Below the pieces are notes generated by a model. The model worked only from the letters and a program-made list of their open reading frames with translations, was not told where the DNA came from and ran no database searches. 64,000 nucleotides of DNA from assembly GCF_963678635.1 (NCBI RefSeq), contig NC_087067.1, positions 19,541,018 to 19,605,017 on the forward strand, given 5' to 3'. The DNA is from Symsagittifera roscoffensis (lineage: Eukaryota > Xenacoelomorpha > Acoela > Convolutidae). Positions 45,001 through 57,000 of the stretch are shown piece by piece; within the stretch, counting starts at the first letter, position 1; each line of letters begins with the position of its first letter. The position numbers were made by a program, and so were the translations under genes.

Positions 45001-48000
45001 CAGGAGGTTCTCTTTCACCTTGTCTCATACGGTTTTTGTTGGGAGCAAAATCAGTAAACCCTGATTAGTTTTTTGCTCTGCTTTCAAAAAAATTCCCTCT
45101 CTCCACTATCTTTGAACATAATCTTAGTCTATACGCTGAAATTTCCTAGCTTCACTTATGCTTTTAACTCCACTTTTTTTCATTCAATGAGTTTCAGTTT
45201 TAGGACAAGTTCTAGATTCATTTTTGAGCTCAACATTTTTTTTCAATCATCGTCGCTAGTCATCAAGTCATCAAATTTCTCACTGCAAAATATCAACCTG
45301 TTGGATTCACTGCAAAAACAAGTTGTATTGACTGTAAATCCTAATTTCAGCTCAAAATTATCAGCAAGCCATTTTTCTAATTTTTCAAACCTTAATGTTT
45401 TCCAAATAAAGAGACTTTTTAGCTCAATTAGAGAACAAACGGTCTCATTTCCTTGTTCAACGGACAAAATTTCTCCAAAAATTATTAAAGCTGTTCTTCC
45501 TGTGAGTTTTACGACTGACCGAAAATTCTCCCACTTTCTGATACTTAGAAACAATCACTGAGTGAAATGTTTTTCTACTTTCTTTGAGAGTCTCTCACAG
45601 TAAATTAAACTCTCTTTTTTCCTCAGATTAGAATCCGTTATATTAGAGTTTTCAACAACTTCACTAAAACAAATCACTATAAACTGGAAAAAAAGTTTTG
45701 TCCTTCTCATATTGCAGGTTTCGCCGGAATCTGTTACTTAGTCAGCCTCACCTCGCGGCTGATTTTTAAAAAGTAAAATGAGTTTCTGTTGTTGTAGCCA
45801 AAGTTTGTTCCTCTCTTATAGTTTTTTAGTAAATCCTTTTTGAAATCCCTAGCTAGTCCTAAGTCTAAACATCTAAAACTTTTCACAGGAAGTTTATCAC
45901 TCGAGGACTGATTTATTTTATTCACTAACTTGGTTTTCACTGAGTTGGAATGTGTCCTGTCCATTTGCGCATAATTTTTTTTATCTTTGAGACAAAAAAT
46001 GTTCAGTGTCCTCTTTTTTTCTGTGGTCCGTTTAAAATGTTGTCAAATTTTTCTTATTTTTAGTCAAAATTTTTTCATGTTTCAAAATAACTTTTATCAA
46101 AGAACAAAAGCATTCAACTCCTTCGGAAGGCTTTTAACACGCACATATCTTTCGGGTTAAACTTTGTCTTCTTCTTCTAACTTAAACTACAACTTTTCAA
46201 CTCTCGTAATATATTCAATTACAACTTTTTAAATTTTCTTTCTAATCAAGTACAATTCTGAAATAATTTGCTGCATACTGTGTCTCTCCACGCTTTCAAT
46301 TTCCAAACTTCTCAAGCCATAATTCTCTTGTTTTTTTAGTATTCTAAAAACAAAACAGATTTTTTAACTAAGCATTGAACTAGTTTATGCCAAACATGCA
46401 ATTAGTTTTCAAACAAAAATTCTCTTCCTTTTCATAAATATTCCCTTTCATTTCCAGCGGTAGCATTCTTTCTACAATTGGTTGCAAAATATCTCTCGTC
46501 TACTTCTTTATTGATAACCAAATTTAGCTCAAGATGAAAAGGTCTAGCTTGAAAAACCTCTGCAAAATACAAAAACCTTCAATTTTTAAAAAAGTTTTTT
46601 GTCTGATTTAGAATCTTTTTAACTAAACTATTTTTCTGAACAAATACCCTATGTTCCATGTAACCTCGATAACAAATACTCAGTCAAATCAAATCGCATA
46701 GTATAAATAAGCATGTATGTTTTGACCAAGTTTGCTCCAAAACCTGCCAGTCTGCTTACCGGGCAACACAAAGTTTTGAAGTATTTGTTTTTGTCGACTC
46801 TGTTCGTTAAAATTGGCTCAAATTCAGATGTCACAGCGGTTGAATACGATGCCCGCAAACAACAACGAAATTTCCGTTAATCATCCATCACCACGTAATT
46901 TAATAACTTCAAATTCAAGCGCTTATCAGTTTTTATCTATCTCTCATTCTCTTTTTCTTTGTCACATTGTGTCTGCCTCTTTCTCTCTATTTCTTGCTCT
47001 CGTCTGCTTTTTTCAGCTTTCCTTGTGACTCCAGATTTCCTTTTGATCACCGAATTGTCTCAATGCGCTGTCTTTTTTTTGCTTTGCTTTGTGGTTTATC
47101 TGCTTGCTTGTCCACTATCTTTTTTGTGGCTTTTTTCTCGCCTGTCTATCGTTTGTGTGACTTTACAACTGTCACCTAGTCACAGCAAGCTTTCCCAAAG
47201 TTTTTGTTAAGTCAGACAATTATGATTTCTGACTCGTAATTTGGCAGTTGGCCTCCCAATTTACCACAGGTTGGCAGCAAAATAAGGAAAAACAACAGTT
47301 AAATAGAGAGCCATATAAGAGCAGTAAATCAATTTTTTATGTAAACTAACCGCGTATTGAGATTTGATCCAGTGACATGACATTGCCTGATATTGCGAGA
47401 CATCGTGCGATATCTAATCTACTTCTAATTTTTAATCAAAAAATTGGAAATGACTTCTCTACAAATTGAGAAATCCTTTCTCACATTTTAACACAAATAA
47501 TTCTCTATAAACCTTGAAAACTTCATTTATTTCAATGAAATTAGTTGTTGTTATTGTTTAGCGTCTTTTAGGAGTTTAGATTTTAAGCAATCCTTGAAAA
47601 ATTCGAAAACCAAAAAAAAAATTGATTTTTTATTTCTCAAAAAATTTCTCATTACACCGCAAACAAAAAGTGACACAAAAAAAGAGTTTTTTCAATTATT
47701 TCAATTTAAGCGTACGAGCGTTTTTTGTACGAGCGTTTTGAAACCCTACATTAGTTTAGTTTTTTTGCTGAGTTTTAATATAAGTGTAAGAAAAACTAGG
47801 TACTTTTATGCTTTCTTTTTTATCAGCACTCTTCTAATGGCTGATCTTGCTGTGTGGGATACCATTTCACTTCTTCAAGATGGTGTTGCCGACATAGGAC
47901 TGAAAACTTTTGGAATAAAGCTTGCCAGTTACCACAGCGTTGGATGCAAGGTTCGTTTGCATTTGTCTTTTGGCAGATAAGCAATAAAGAAACTCGAAAT

Positions 48001-51000
48001 TAAAAAAAATCGTGGAATTTGGTCGCGATAGATATTGCATTGTCTATTACAATTCTGATTACAGATAAATTTCGATGAATTATTTTTTTGGTGAATTTTG
48101 TGCAGCCAAACGGAGTTAAACTATCTTGAGAAAATTTTTTCAGATTTTTTACTACCATTCATGGGCGAGCACTATCAATGCCGCCTGGCACATCTCCGCC
48201 CTGGCTACCGACCGTGCTCTCACCCTCGTCTATCCTATCTGGCACCGTGGACTGGACAAACAAAAGACTGCCCGACGTATTTCCTGGTCTCTCTCGCTCT
48301 TCGCCTATGTTCTAGTGTTGCCCAACTTCTACTTCTTCGCAATTGACGCGAATGGCGCTTGCCAGATGGCAACGGCCAAAAAACCAGTTTTACAGGCGGG
48401 GACAAATTCAAGCTGTTAAGAAACATTTTTAAAAACGTTTTTAGATTAATGCATGAAACGGGTTTTCAGAAAGTTCATTTACGTAATCAGACCAATTAAT
48501 TATTTTGCGATGAGTTCATTAGTTAACTTATCATAAGCCACATAAAAAAATAGACCAGATAAGATATTTCATGACAAATTTTTGCGCTAATTCTCTTTCA
48601 TGGAAGCGTCGAAAAAATAAACGCAATTTAACATTGCGTTTTGCTTGAACTTGAAAAAAAAACAAGAAGTTGAACTTTGAAAAAACAAGAGACGTAATAA
48701 AAGTAAGATGAAATTTAGTTCAAAACTGTTTGAATTTTGGTCCCGCAGGCTGTGTATCTTGGACTGGCTACATATGTCTTCTTTGCTTTGGTTCCATTTG
48801 GACTAATTCTGGGCTCTAATATTGTGTTTCTCTTCAAACTGCACGAACATCGCAAGAGTAAAAACCGTATCAAAAAGACAGTGACATCCAACACTGTAAT
48901 ATCTGGACGGGGATCACGAACGACCGAAGCGGAAATGAGTCCTATCAAGACTCATAATGAAGACAAGCCAAAAAATGACGCTTCTAGATCAAGTCAGGTA
49001 ACAGAGGCTACTTTGGATGCAGATATGGATCTAGGATTCTCTGATTTCCTTAAGGGGTCAGATTTTTAAACATAAAAACCCGATCTTATTAGCCCGACTG
49101 AACTGGTTTTGCGAGCTCTGTCAGTTTTTTTGGTATCATCAAGAAAAAATTGAAAAATTTTGATTAGAGAGTTGTTAAATAAACAAATTATCAAAAAACA
49201 GAAGCATCAATTTTTTTCACTGCAAACAGATCACCATAAATAACAAACTATTTCCGATCTAGGGTTGATATAAATAATTCACAGTTAGTATCTCATTTAC
49301 AAATATATAGACTGAGAGGACGCCGTTAGACTACAAGACCTTGTTCTCGGGCGCTTAAACTCATTAATAAGTTGAGTTGATTTGCAACCGCTATTTCTTT
49401 TTTTTTTCAGAAAATGATTTCCGTTATTTAGAATTTCAAAAGCGGTGGTAGGCGCTTTCTCTGTGTGGTGGTAGGGAGTTGACCACCTAGCGTTGAGGAC
49501 ATAATGTTGAATTTAAATATGAAGTGCCTTATGTTAACGATCATCCGATCACTATGAATTAGAGACCTGCCAAACATGTCTATCATATTTAGGGGCTTTT
49601 GCGGTGCAAAAGCAAAATCTCACTCTTCGTGAACTATTGGAAGGTAATGGTTTGCTTATCATTTATTGTTCCATATTTACTTATCAACTTTATTATTAAA
49701 TCAACCGTATTATTAGTTCAGTTTTCAGATAAGATTTAGGGAATATCACATGGCGCAGCCAGCAGTTTCTTCTTCGGAGACTGCTAAGAGTCCCTTCATT
49801 TTGGGGTAAACCGTCAGCCGAACCTCCATATCCATGGGAGGCATGGATAGGTCATTTTTTCCTTTCCGTATCACTCAAGGAGAACTGTGACCCGAACATC
49901 CTTCTATCAGATCCAAGTTCAGAATCGACGACAGAAGCGGACAATAGAGTCGCAAGAAACGAAGCAGCAGTCAGTAAAAAAACGAAGCAAACGAAGAACG
50001 ACGGAAGAATGGACCCAAAATAAATCCAAACGTCTTTTACCATGAAGCAGACGCACGAATAAAATCAACGCTTCTCTTTGCCCTAGGAAATGAAAGGAAG
50101 AAAATGTTCCTGCAACAACACGCACACACAAATCTCAATTCAGTGAAATTCATTTTTTTTCACGATGCATGTAAACAATTATTCAAACTTGAGAAAAATC
50201 ATATAATCGAAAGGATGCAAAATTACAACCCATCACATGGAGAAAAAGAAAGCCTTGAATCATTTTATCTTTGTCTAGCAGGACAGGGCTCAAAGTGCGG
50301 ATAGACTCAAAATATTGAAAAGCAGGTCATTCGTGATATCTTCATTGCGAAATGAGATTCTCTCACCTACAAAGTGAGCTTTGTATTAGACTAGGAATCA
50401 CGGTGGACGCTCAAATCGGCGTTGCTACAGGAAAAAGGATACGTAACAGCGAACACTCTCCGAAAGCAGAACCCATCTGTAGCGAGCAACTAGACGAGTT
50501 TCATTAATTCTCCTAATCAATTCCGAGTAAAGCAAAAACCACTAAAATCCATACAAACTAAGAACAATGTTCAAAACAGGATGAATGGATCGCTAGGGAA
50601 GGGAATTTTATAAATCAAAATATCAACAAGACCAACCGAACACTCAATCTAAACCATGCTATTTCTGTGGGAAAAGATTTACATCCGAACCCAAAGCCAA
50701 ATGTCAGGCCAGGGGAGCAATAAGCAGAAGCTGCGGAAAAAAGGGACGTTTCGCTAAATGCTGTAACAGCACGCAAGTTGCCAATGTCGATCAACCGGAG
50801 CCAGATGAAGAAGAAAGCAACTTCATAGATTCAGACAGCAAAGAAAATTGCTATCCTAAAGATCTCAGAATTATCCATTAAAACGGAAACGGTCAAAAAT
50901 TAGAAGTAATTAACTCCCCCACCAGCAAAACTGAATGCCTTAGAACAACGCCGAAAACAAGAGGCTCATTGTTCAGTGCCACAATTGACACAGGGAGTCC

Positions 51001-54000
51001 AGCCTCATTTGTCAATAAACGCACAGCAGAAACTTTATTAGCGAAAGACCGTAACGCAAGAATCGTTTCCCTAGATAAAAACCCGATAAACACAACGTAC
51101 GTTGATTATAACCACAAGCCCATCAAACTTTTTATAATGTTAGAAATAGATATCTATTCAAACGGGTGGAAACTTAAAGGCGCAAAATTCTTATTTTCTA
51201 AGAATAAGACCAGATGCCTATTATGAGTAGACTTTCAATTAGGACTTGGGATAGTAACAACACAGCTCAAACCCTCTAAATAGTCAACCAACTCAATTTC
51301 AGAAGAACAAGAAAACGAATCAGCAGAGTCATTTTTTTGGAAGAACTAGTTTGTCAAAAAATACAGTTTTGTACTCCAAAGATTAGGACGTTCGAAGAAC
51401 CATAAGGTGTTCTCTCTTTTCAAATCACCACAAATCCCAATCCAGGAGAACAGCAGAAGCGTGCCAATCTTCATTCAAGCAAAAATGGGAGCAGAAATTA
51501 AGAAACTTATAAAAGAAGGCCACATAGTAAAACTAGACAAATGCACAATTGATCAATTCGTATCCCCAGTAGTTATCACAGCAAAAAAGGATGGCATAGT
51601 GAAATTAGCGTTGGACGCCAAACCAATGAACTCGCAAATCTATGAAAATAAATTTCAAATGCCAAATCTACTAGAAATTCCTATTTCGGCGGCTCAAATC
51701 ATCACATCCAAAACAGAGGGCACAGTTTGGTTCACTTCTAGAGACCTGAAATACGCTTTTTTAGCGAACTTCCATTAGTTGAATCCGTGAGGAAACACTG
51801 CAACTTCAGCATAGTATGTGGGGAATTTACTGGAACATACAGATTTAAAACCGGATTTTATGGATTAACAGACATGCCGAAGGAACTTCAGAAGGGAATG
51901 GACAACAGAATTTAAGGATTACAAGGAGTATACTGTTTCGTAGATGATATTTTAAAAGTGTCGAAAAGCTCAGTCACAAAATACAACGTAATAGTCAACG
52001 AAGTCCTATCAAGATTAGACAAAGAAGGTTTTGCTTTAAATTTGAGTAAATGCGAATTTTCAAAAACTAACTTAACCTGGTTAAGGTTCGAGATCGATGC
52101 ATCAGGAGTGAGATCGATGAAACATTCAATGATAGAAGCAGTGATGGCGCTACAACCACCAAAATCTCTGAAGTAGCTCAGATCCTTTTTGGGCATACTG
52201 GACCACACGTCCAGATTTATTCCTAACCTACAAAAATGCACCGGACCACTTCGACAATCACTGAAAGCAGACAACAAGGAAAAAGTTTATCTGGAGTGAA
52301 GAGGCAAACAATGCTTTTCAAATAATACTAGAAATAACCGCCAACATTCCCAAAACGTACAATTATGATGCTTCCAAACAGTGTAGGATCAAATGTGATG
52401 TAAATCACAAAAGACTGGGAGCAGCATTATAGCACGAGATAGAACGAGACAAATGGGTACCAATTGCCTTCACTTCAAGGTTTCTGAATACTGCCGAACA
52501 AAAATACAGCACTAACGAGCTAAAACTGCTCGCAGTGGTCTGGTAATATGATTTTTTCAGAAATTATCTGCTGGGGAATCACTTTAAAATTTCAACTGAT
52601 CATAAGGCTATAATTATAGCATTAACAGAAAATCGTGGTAATAAAACCTACCGGTCCAGATTAACCAGATGGGCAGACAAAATGTTGCCATTTGAATACA
52701 CAATATCCCACATTGCAGGCGCTAAAATAGGAATGGCAAATTGCTTGTCGAGAAGCCCTTAATTCGAGGCACTCTCTACGTCTAAATACAATGAGCAGTT
52801 CGTAGTCAAGACTATCGAGAATTTTGATGAGGCATGCAGGGTGATAAACACACCAGAAGAGAACCCATTAGATTATAAAAAAGTTCAGTCAGTTCAGGCT
52901 CACCAAGAAAAGTACAGTGAGAATACAAAGAAATTACTCTTTGACGTGAACCTAAGGAAAAAAGTACAATTAACTACCCAATCACAGGAGTAGGGCGACG
53001 GCAATTTGTACAAAACATTTATCCAATCAAGTCATTGAAATAGAACCGCCAATTTTGATGAAACATTCGACATAGACGGCACAAGTTTTATCCAATCACA
53101 GACAAATATGCAAATGTACATACATCCGCGAGAGGACGCATCGCCATGCGATTATTACATTAGACAATTAGATCAATTTATGCGAATTCACATCCCCCAT
53201 GTTCATATCGGATTTTTACGCGACAAATACTTTAAATAATCAAAGCAATATATGCAAAAATACAACTCACCGCAAGAGGGCGAAAATACATGCGGTGGAG
53301 GTTTTAACCAATCAGAATCGACTATTCTTAATTTATTTACAAATTTGCCGCATCTTACCAGATCGCCACGAGAGGGCGTCCGAGTAGAATCTAACCAATC
53401 AGAGGAGGCGAAGTTATGTTCAGTCAGAAATACACAAAAATCATTGTCTCCGACTTTACATCTAAATTACATCAGCTCAAATATCCAAAAACCAAATAAT
53501 TCAAAACTTCCTATATTTCAGAGGAATCATATTTTTCAATAAAGCAGATGGAACGTCCAATCAGTGAGAGAAGTAAGGCTGAAATGAGACAAACAGCAGA
53601 AACAATAACTACAAGCAGGAAACTGAAAAAGATCACACCAGTCAACAAGACTAGCTATTCTCGAATTCTTGCGAAGTTCAGAGTAAACATGATAAAGAAA
53701 TCAGTGGGGGTCAACATGATCGCAAGAAAGGTCGGGGAAAAAAGGACACCAGAAGCTCCAGTAACATCAGACAAAAAGTCTTTCACAGCAGGCCTTCATA
53801 ACATCCTTGACGCGGACCTATTGGGGGAATTGACAACGGAGGACAGCCAGCTACGCCAACTAAGAAAACATATCCTAGCTAAGGATAGAGAGGGATTTCT
53901 GTGACTCGAAAGCTACATGGTCAATTTTTAGGAATATGCTTCATTGATAAACGACCGTATCATCATCGACAACAGGGTGGCGGTTCCTAACTGTCTGAGG

Positions 54001-57000
54001 AATGCGGTTATGGCCCGACTGCACAGAACACACCCAGGCCAGGAAGCCATGGTGGGTGCTGCACAATACCTCTGGTAGCCAAAGATGCACAGAGAAATCA
54101 TAGATCTATGCCAGTCCTGCATATCATGCTCCGCGTATGGTAAGAACCTTAAGACATCCAAATCATTCAACTCTTCAGAAACTCTGCCAGAACTATCCGG
54201 ACCGAATGAAGAGCTACATTGGATTTTGCTGTTCCCATGTTTCATTCACAGGGAAAAAAAGCTATTTATTTTAATTGCAATTGATCGATTTTTGAAATAC
54301 CCGTCTGCTATGATTACTAGAAATTCAGGGAGTGAAAAAATAATCAATTTTTAAACAACTATATACATCAACATAGCATACCAAAGAATTTAAGTACATA
54401 CCAATATTCTGGGTTTGAAAATGCTAAGCTTGCAGAACTTTGCAAGTCTAAGGGAGTAAACCAAGAATTCTGCCCAGTAGGATACACCGCTGTTGCGGAT
54501 TGGTGGTAAGACGTATTCAGACTATTAAAAGAAAACTAGATACTATGCTATTGGACCCAAATTTTGAGGGTATACAATCAGCAGGCAAATCGATTTTGGA
54601 AGATATTCAGATAACACGTCATAGTACTCTAAAGAAGTCACCATTTGAACTTCATTACGGCCGGAAACCAAATACAGAATGGTCTTATTTTAGGGATACA
54701 CTAATCTATTCTTTAAATCTAGATCAACAAAAACTCGAGAGATCCATGCTGAAGCAAAAGTAAATGCGAGAAGCAACCGATTCAAGGACCAGACTGAAGG
54801 TGTTCAAGAAGGGAATGGTGAGCAGAGACGTGTCACCAAAACTGAATAGGTCAGTGGAAGAGCCAGATAGCATCAGGGCTCTAGAGAATCTGGCAAAGGC
54901 AGCATCTGACTGGAAGTTGCACAAAAAGCATCTCACACACAAGGAGGGATCAGAAGCGCTGAGGAAACTGACAGACACGAACCCACTTCTTGCAGCAAGA
55001 CTTCGAAGCGATCTCAACCATGGGTCGCTAAGATTCAGAGTGGAACAGGAGACGCCAGTACAGAGGCCAAAAACAAGTAATCTTGAATTCGATCTTCATC
55101 ATTATCCAGAGAAAGTGGTTGGCTATCGGAAGATTTTGGACTGAAAATTGTGTCGGTCTTTATTCAAATTGTTTAATGGGAAAATTGTTAAAGTAATTAA
55201 CAACACCCACGTTACAGAAAAGGGGAAAGTAATTAGAAAGAACCACATATAACTTAAACCGAAATTCAAATCAGTATATTTTGTTCAGGTATAGATTCAA
55301 AGACACCAGCTGCAAGCACGCCAAGGAAACCGTTAAATCAGTGCAGCTCGAGTAAGCCAAAAAACCACCAGTACACATTCTGCCGAGGCCGGACGTTTCA
55401 CCGTTATCATTGTCGACTGAAACCTCGGATACAGAAAATAGAGACGGACCTTTGTGAGATTAGATAGGCAAAAACACTTGGAGTATTAACTCTTGGAGTA
55501 TTAGTAAATTTTTTTGGGTAATATTTTGAGTAAAGTGCATTATATTTCATTTCTTTCATCAGTTTTTGAGCAACGTTCATTATATGAATATAGGTCACTT
55601 ATAGAACTAATTTTACTAGAAGGAATATTATTTTTATGAATACAACGTTAGTTTCGTGTTCATTCAGCATTTACAGGGCGAAATACTTTTCTCAGAAAAA
55701 TTTTGAATTATTGAGCAAAATTTGTAGAAAAAAATTTTGAAAATTTTAAAAAACAGTTATGCTTTGTTTGTTATTCATTTACTGAGGACAACTGTTGTCG
55801 AATATGCCTAATTCACTTACTTTATACGCGTTTGAATAGTAATCTCATTACACCGTGCATAAGAATGACTAAAATTTGAAGAAAAAAAAAGAAAAAATCA
55901 TGATTGGAACCTTCTGACACTCTGTGCTCCTTGCACAGAAACCGGCTACCTTTGTTTAGTTTTGTTATTTTTTATTTTTGTACACAGAATCAGTTAACAA
56001 AATAATTCGAAAAAGGTCCCAGTGTGGAGAAAAACCGGTTTCAAACATACTAGTTTCATTTTAATTTCATGCGGTTGTAACTTGCTCAAAAAAATTAGTA
56101 TCTCTAAGTTAGACAAATTTTTCACTCAAGTATAAAATTTAGTTAGCAACATAAAACTAGAATTAAAGTTTCATTAGCACTTGCTTGCTAACAAAAAAAT
56201 TGTGAAATTGTTTAGCAAAGTTTCTGACATATTAAAAAAGTTATTTTTCTGAATTTGTTTTTTAATCTTATGTTTTTTTTTGTTCATTTTCCGAATACAA
56301 CTTTTGTCTTTTTACTTTTTAATTCACTAACTTTCTACGCAGTTCATGACTCTATTAAACTAAAACAAATTTAATTTGAAAAATTAAACAATAAAACTGA
56401 TCGTAGCTTATGTATGAAATTCTCTGCTACTTGCACATCATCCGGCTATCTTTGATCAGATTCAAAATAATTATTTCAGAAATACTCTCAGTGTCGAGAA
56501 AAATTGGTATACACATTTTCTGTTTTCCAGACTATAGTCACGTATATATTATCAGGGGCGGATATAAGGGGGACGGGAGCGGATCCGCCCCTCTAGTACA
56601 TAGTTCTACAATCTATATTCACTGTGTTTTTTAGCAAACATCGAGGATGTCAACTGACAATGATATAGCTGACAACCAAGCTAGAGAATCTGGAGGAGTT
56701 GGAACGTCGGTAGAGATTGGCACGGCTAATCATGATAGCGAGATCAAAGATTGCGATAAGATTCCCAACGCAAAGCTCAACCATGAGCGAAATCGGGGTA
56801 ACTTTGCGCATAAAATGACCAATAAAAACAAAAGAGATCAAAATCAGAAAGGCGACGAGGCTAGAGGGAAAAAGATCAGAAGGAGAAACGATAATTCAAG
56901 CCTGACAATCAGTCTGATGCTCATCACCGTCGCGTTTCTAGTTCTCTCAATCAGCGGTGGGATTCTCAATGGAATAGGTCAATCGGATGACCCCAATATG

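Larger units (their letters stand above)
42058..47826 (+). other. GPCR intron 1 (5.8 kb)
   Basis: GT-AG. It holds a degenerate GGAATCCGC-type repeat (42540-42960), family-E units (about 43130-44350), the candidate LTR pair with its interior (44762-47490), and a short hairpin, AATCACAGC/GCTGTGATT with flanking A and T runs, at 42301-42330. Nothing else recognisable at 42060-42540 or 47491-47826. Confidence 0.7.
49464..55480 (+). mobile_element. Decayed Ty3/gypsy LTR retrotransposon
   Basis: In order on the + strand: candidate 5' LTR, primer-binding site, gag with zinc knuckle, protease, reverse transcriptase, RNase H and integrase, the Ty3/gypsy order. RNase H and RT sequence resemble the K02A2.6-like type found widely in invertebrates. 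Stop codons and frame changes break every region, so it cannot encode a working polyprotein. I find no 3' LTR before the AT-rich host sequence resumes near 55480. It lies in the sense direction in GPCR intron 4 and is richer in A and G than the intron around it. Confidence 0.85.
48998..56634 (+). other. GPCR intron 4 (7.6 kb) with a gypsy relic
   Basis: GT-AG. The retrotransposon relic takes up about 49464-55480. 48998-49463 holds nothing named. Family-E fragments lie at about 55900-56070 and 56380-56520, and a family-D end at 56556-56595, 40 bp before the acceptor. 55480-55900 is AT-rich with no gene. Confidence 0.75.

Noticed and set aside
45073-45561. Longest + strand open frame outside the known genes (162 codons)
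   Set aside because: Ser/Phe/Leu-rich, no motif, no ATG in good context; it mirrors a more protein-like minus-strand frame and comes from the pyrimidine-rich + strand.
46813-47210. Three overlapping + strand frames rich in Leu, Ser, Phe and Cys
   Set aside because: They come from a pyrimidine-rich tract; no signal peptide or transmembrane family pattern fits, and all three frames are open together.
48998-49069. Continuation of the GPCR frame past exon 4 to a stop at about 49067, as a truncated receptor end
   Set aside because: A good donor (CAG|GTAACA) in phase 0 connects to exon 5, which supplies TM6 and TM7. A short read-through isoform is possible but not supported by sequence alone.
53252-53542. 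96-codon frame between the RNase H and integrase relics, considered as a retroelement gene
   Set aside because: A second frame (53199-53387) is open across much of it, the region carries repeated short motifs, and no RT, integrase or env feature is visible.
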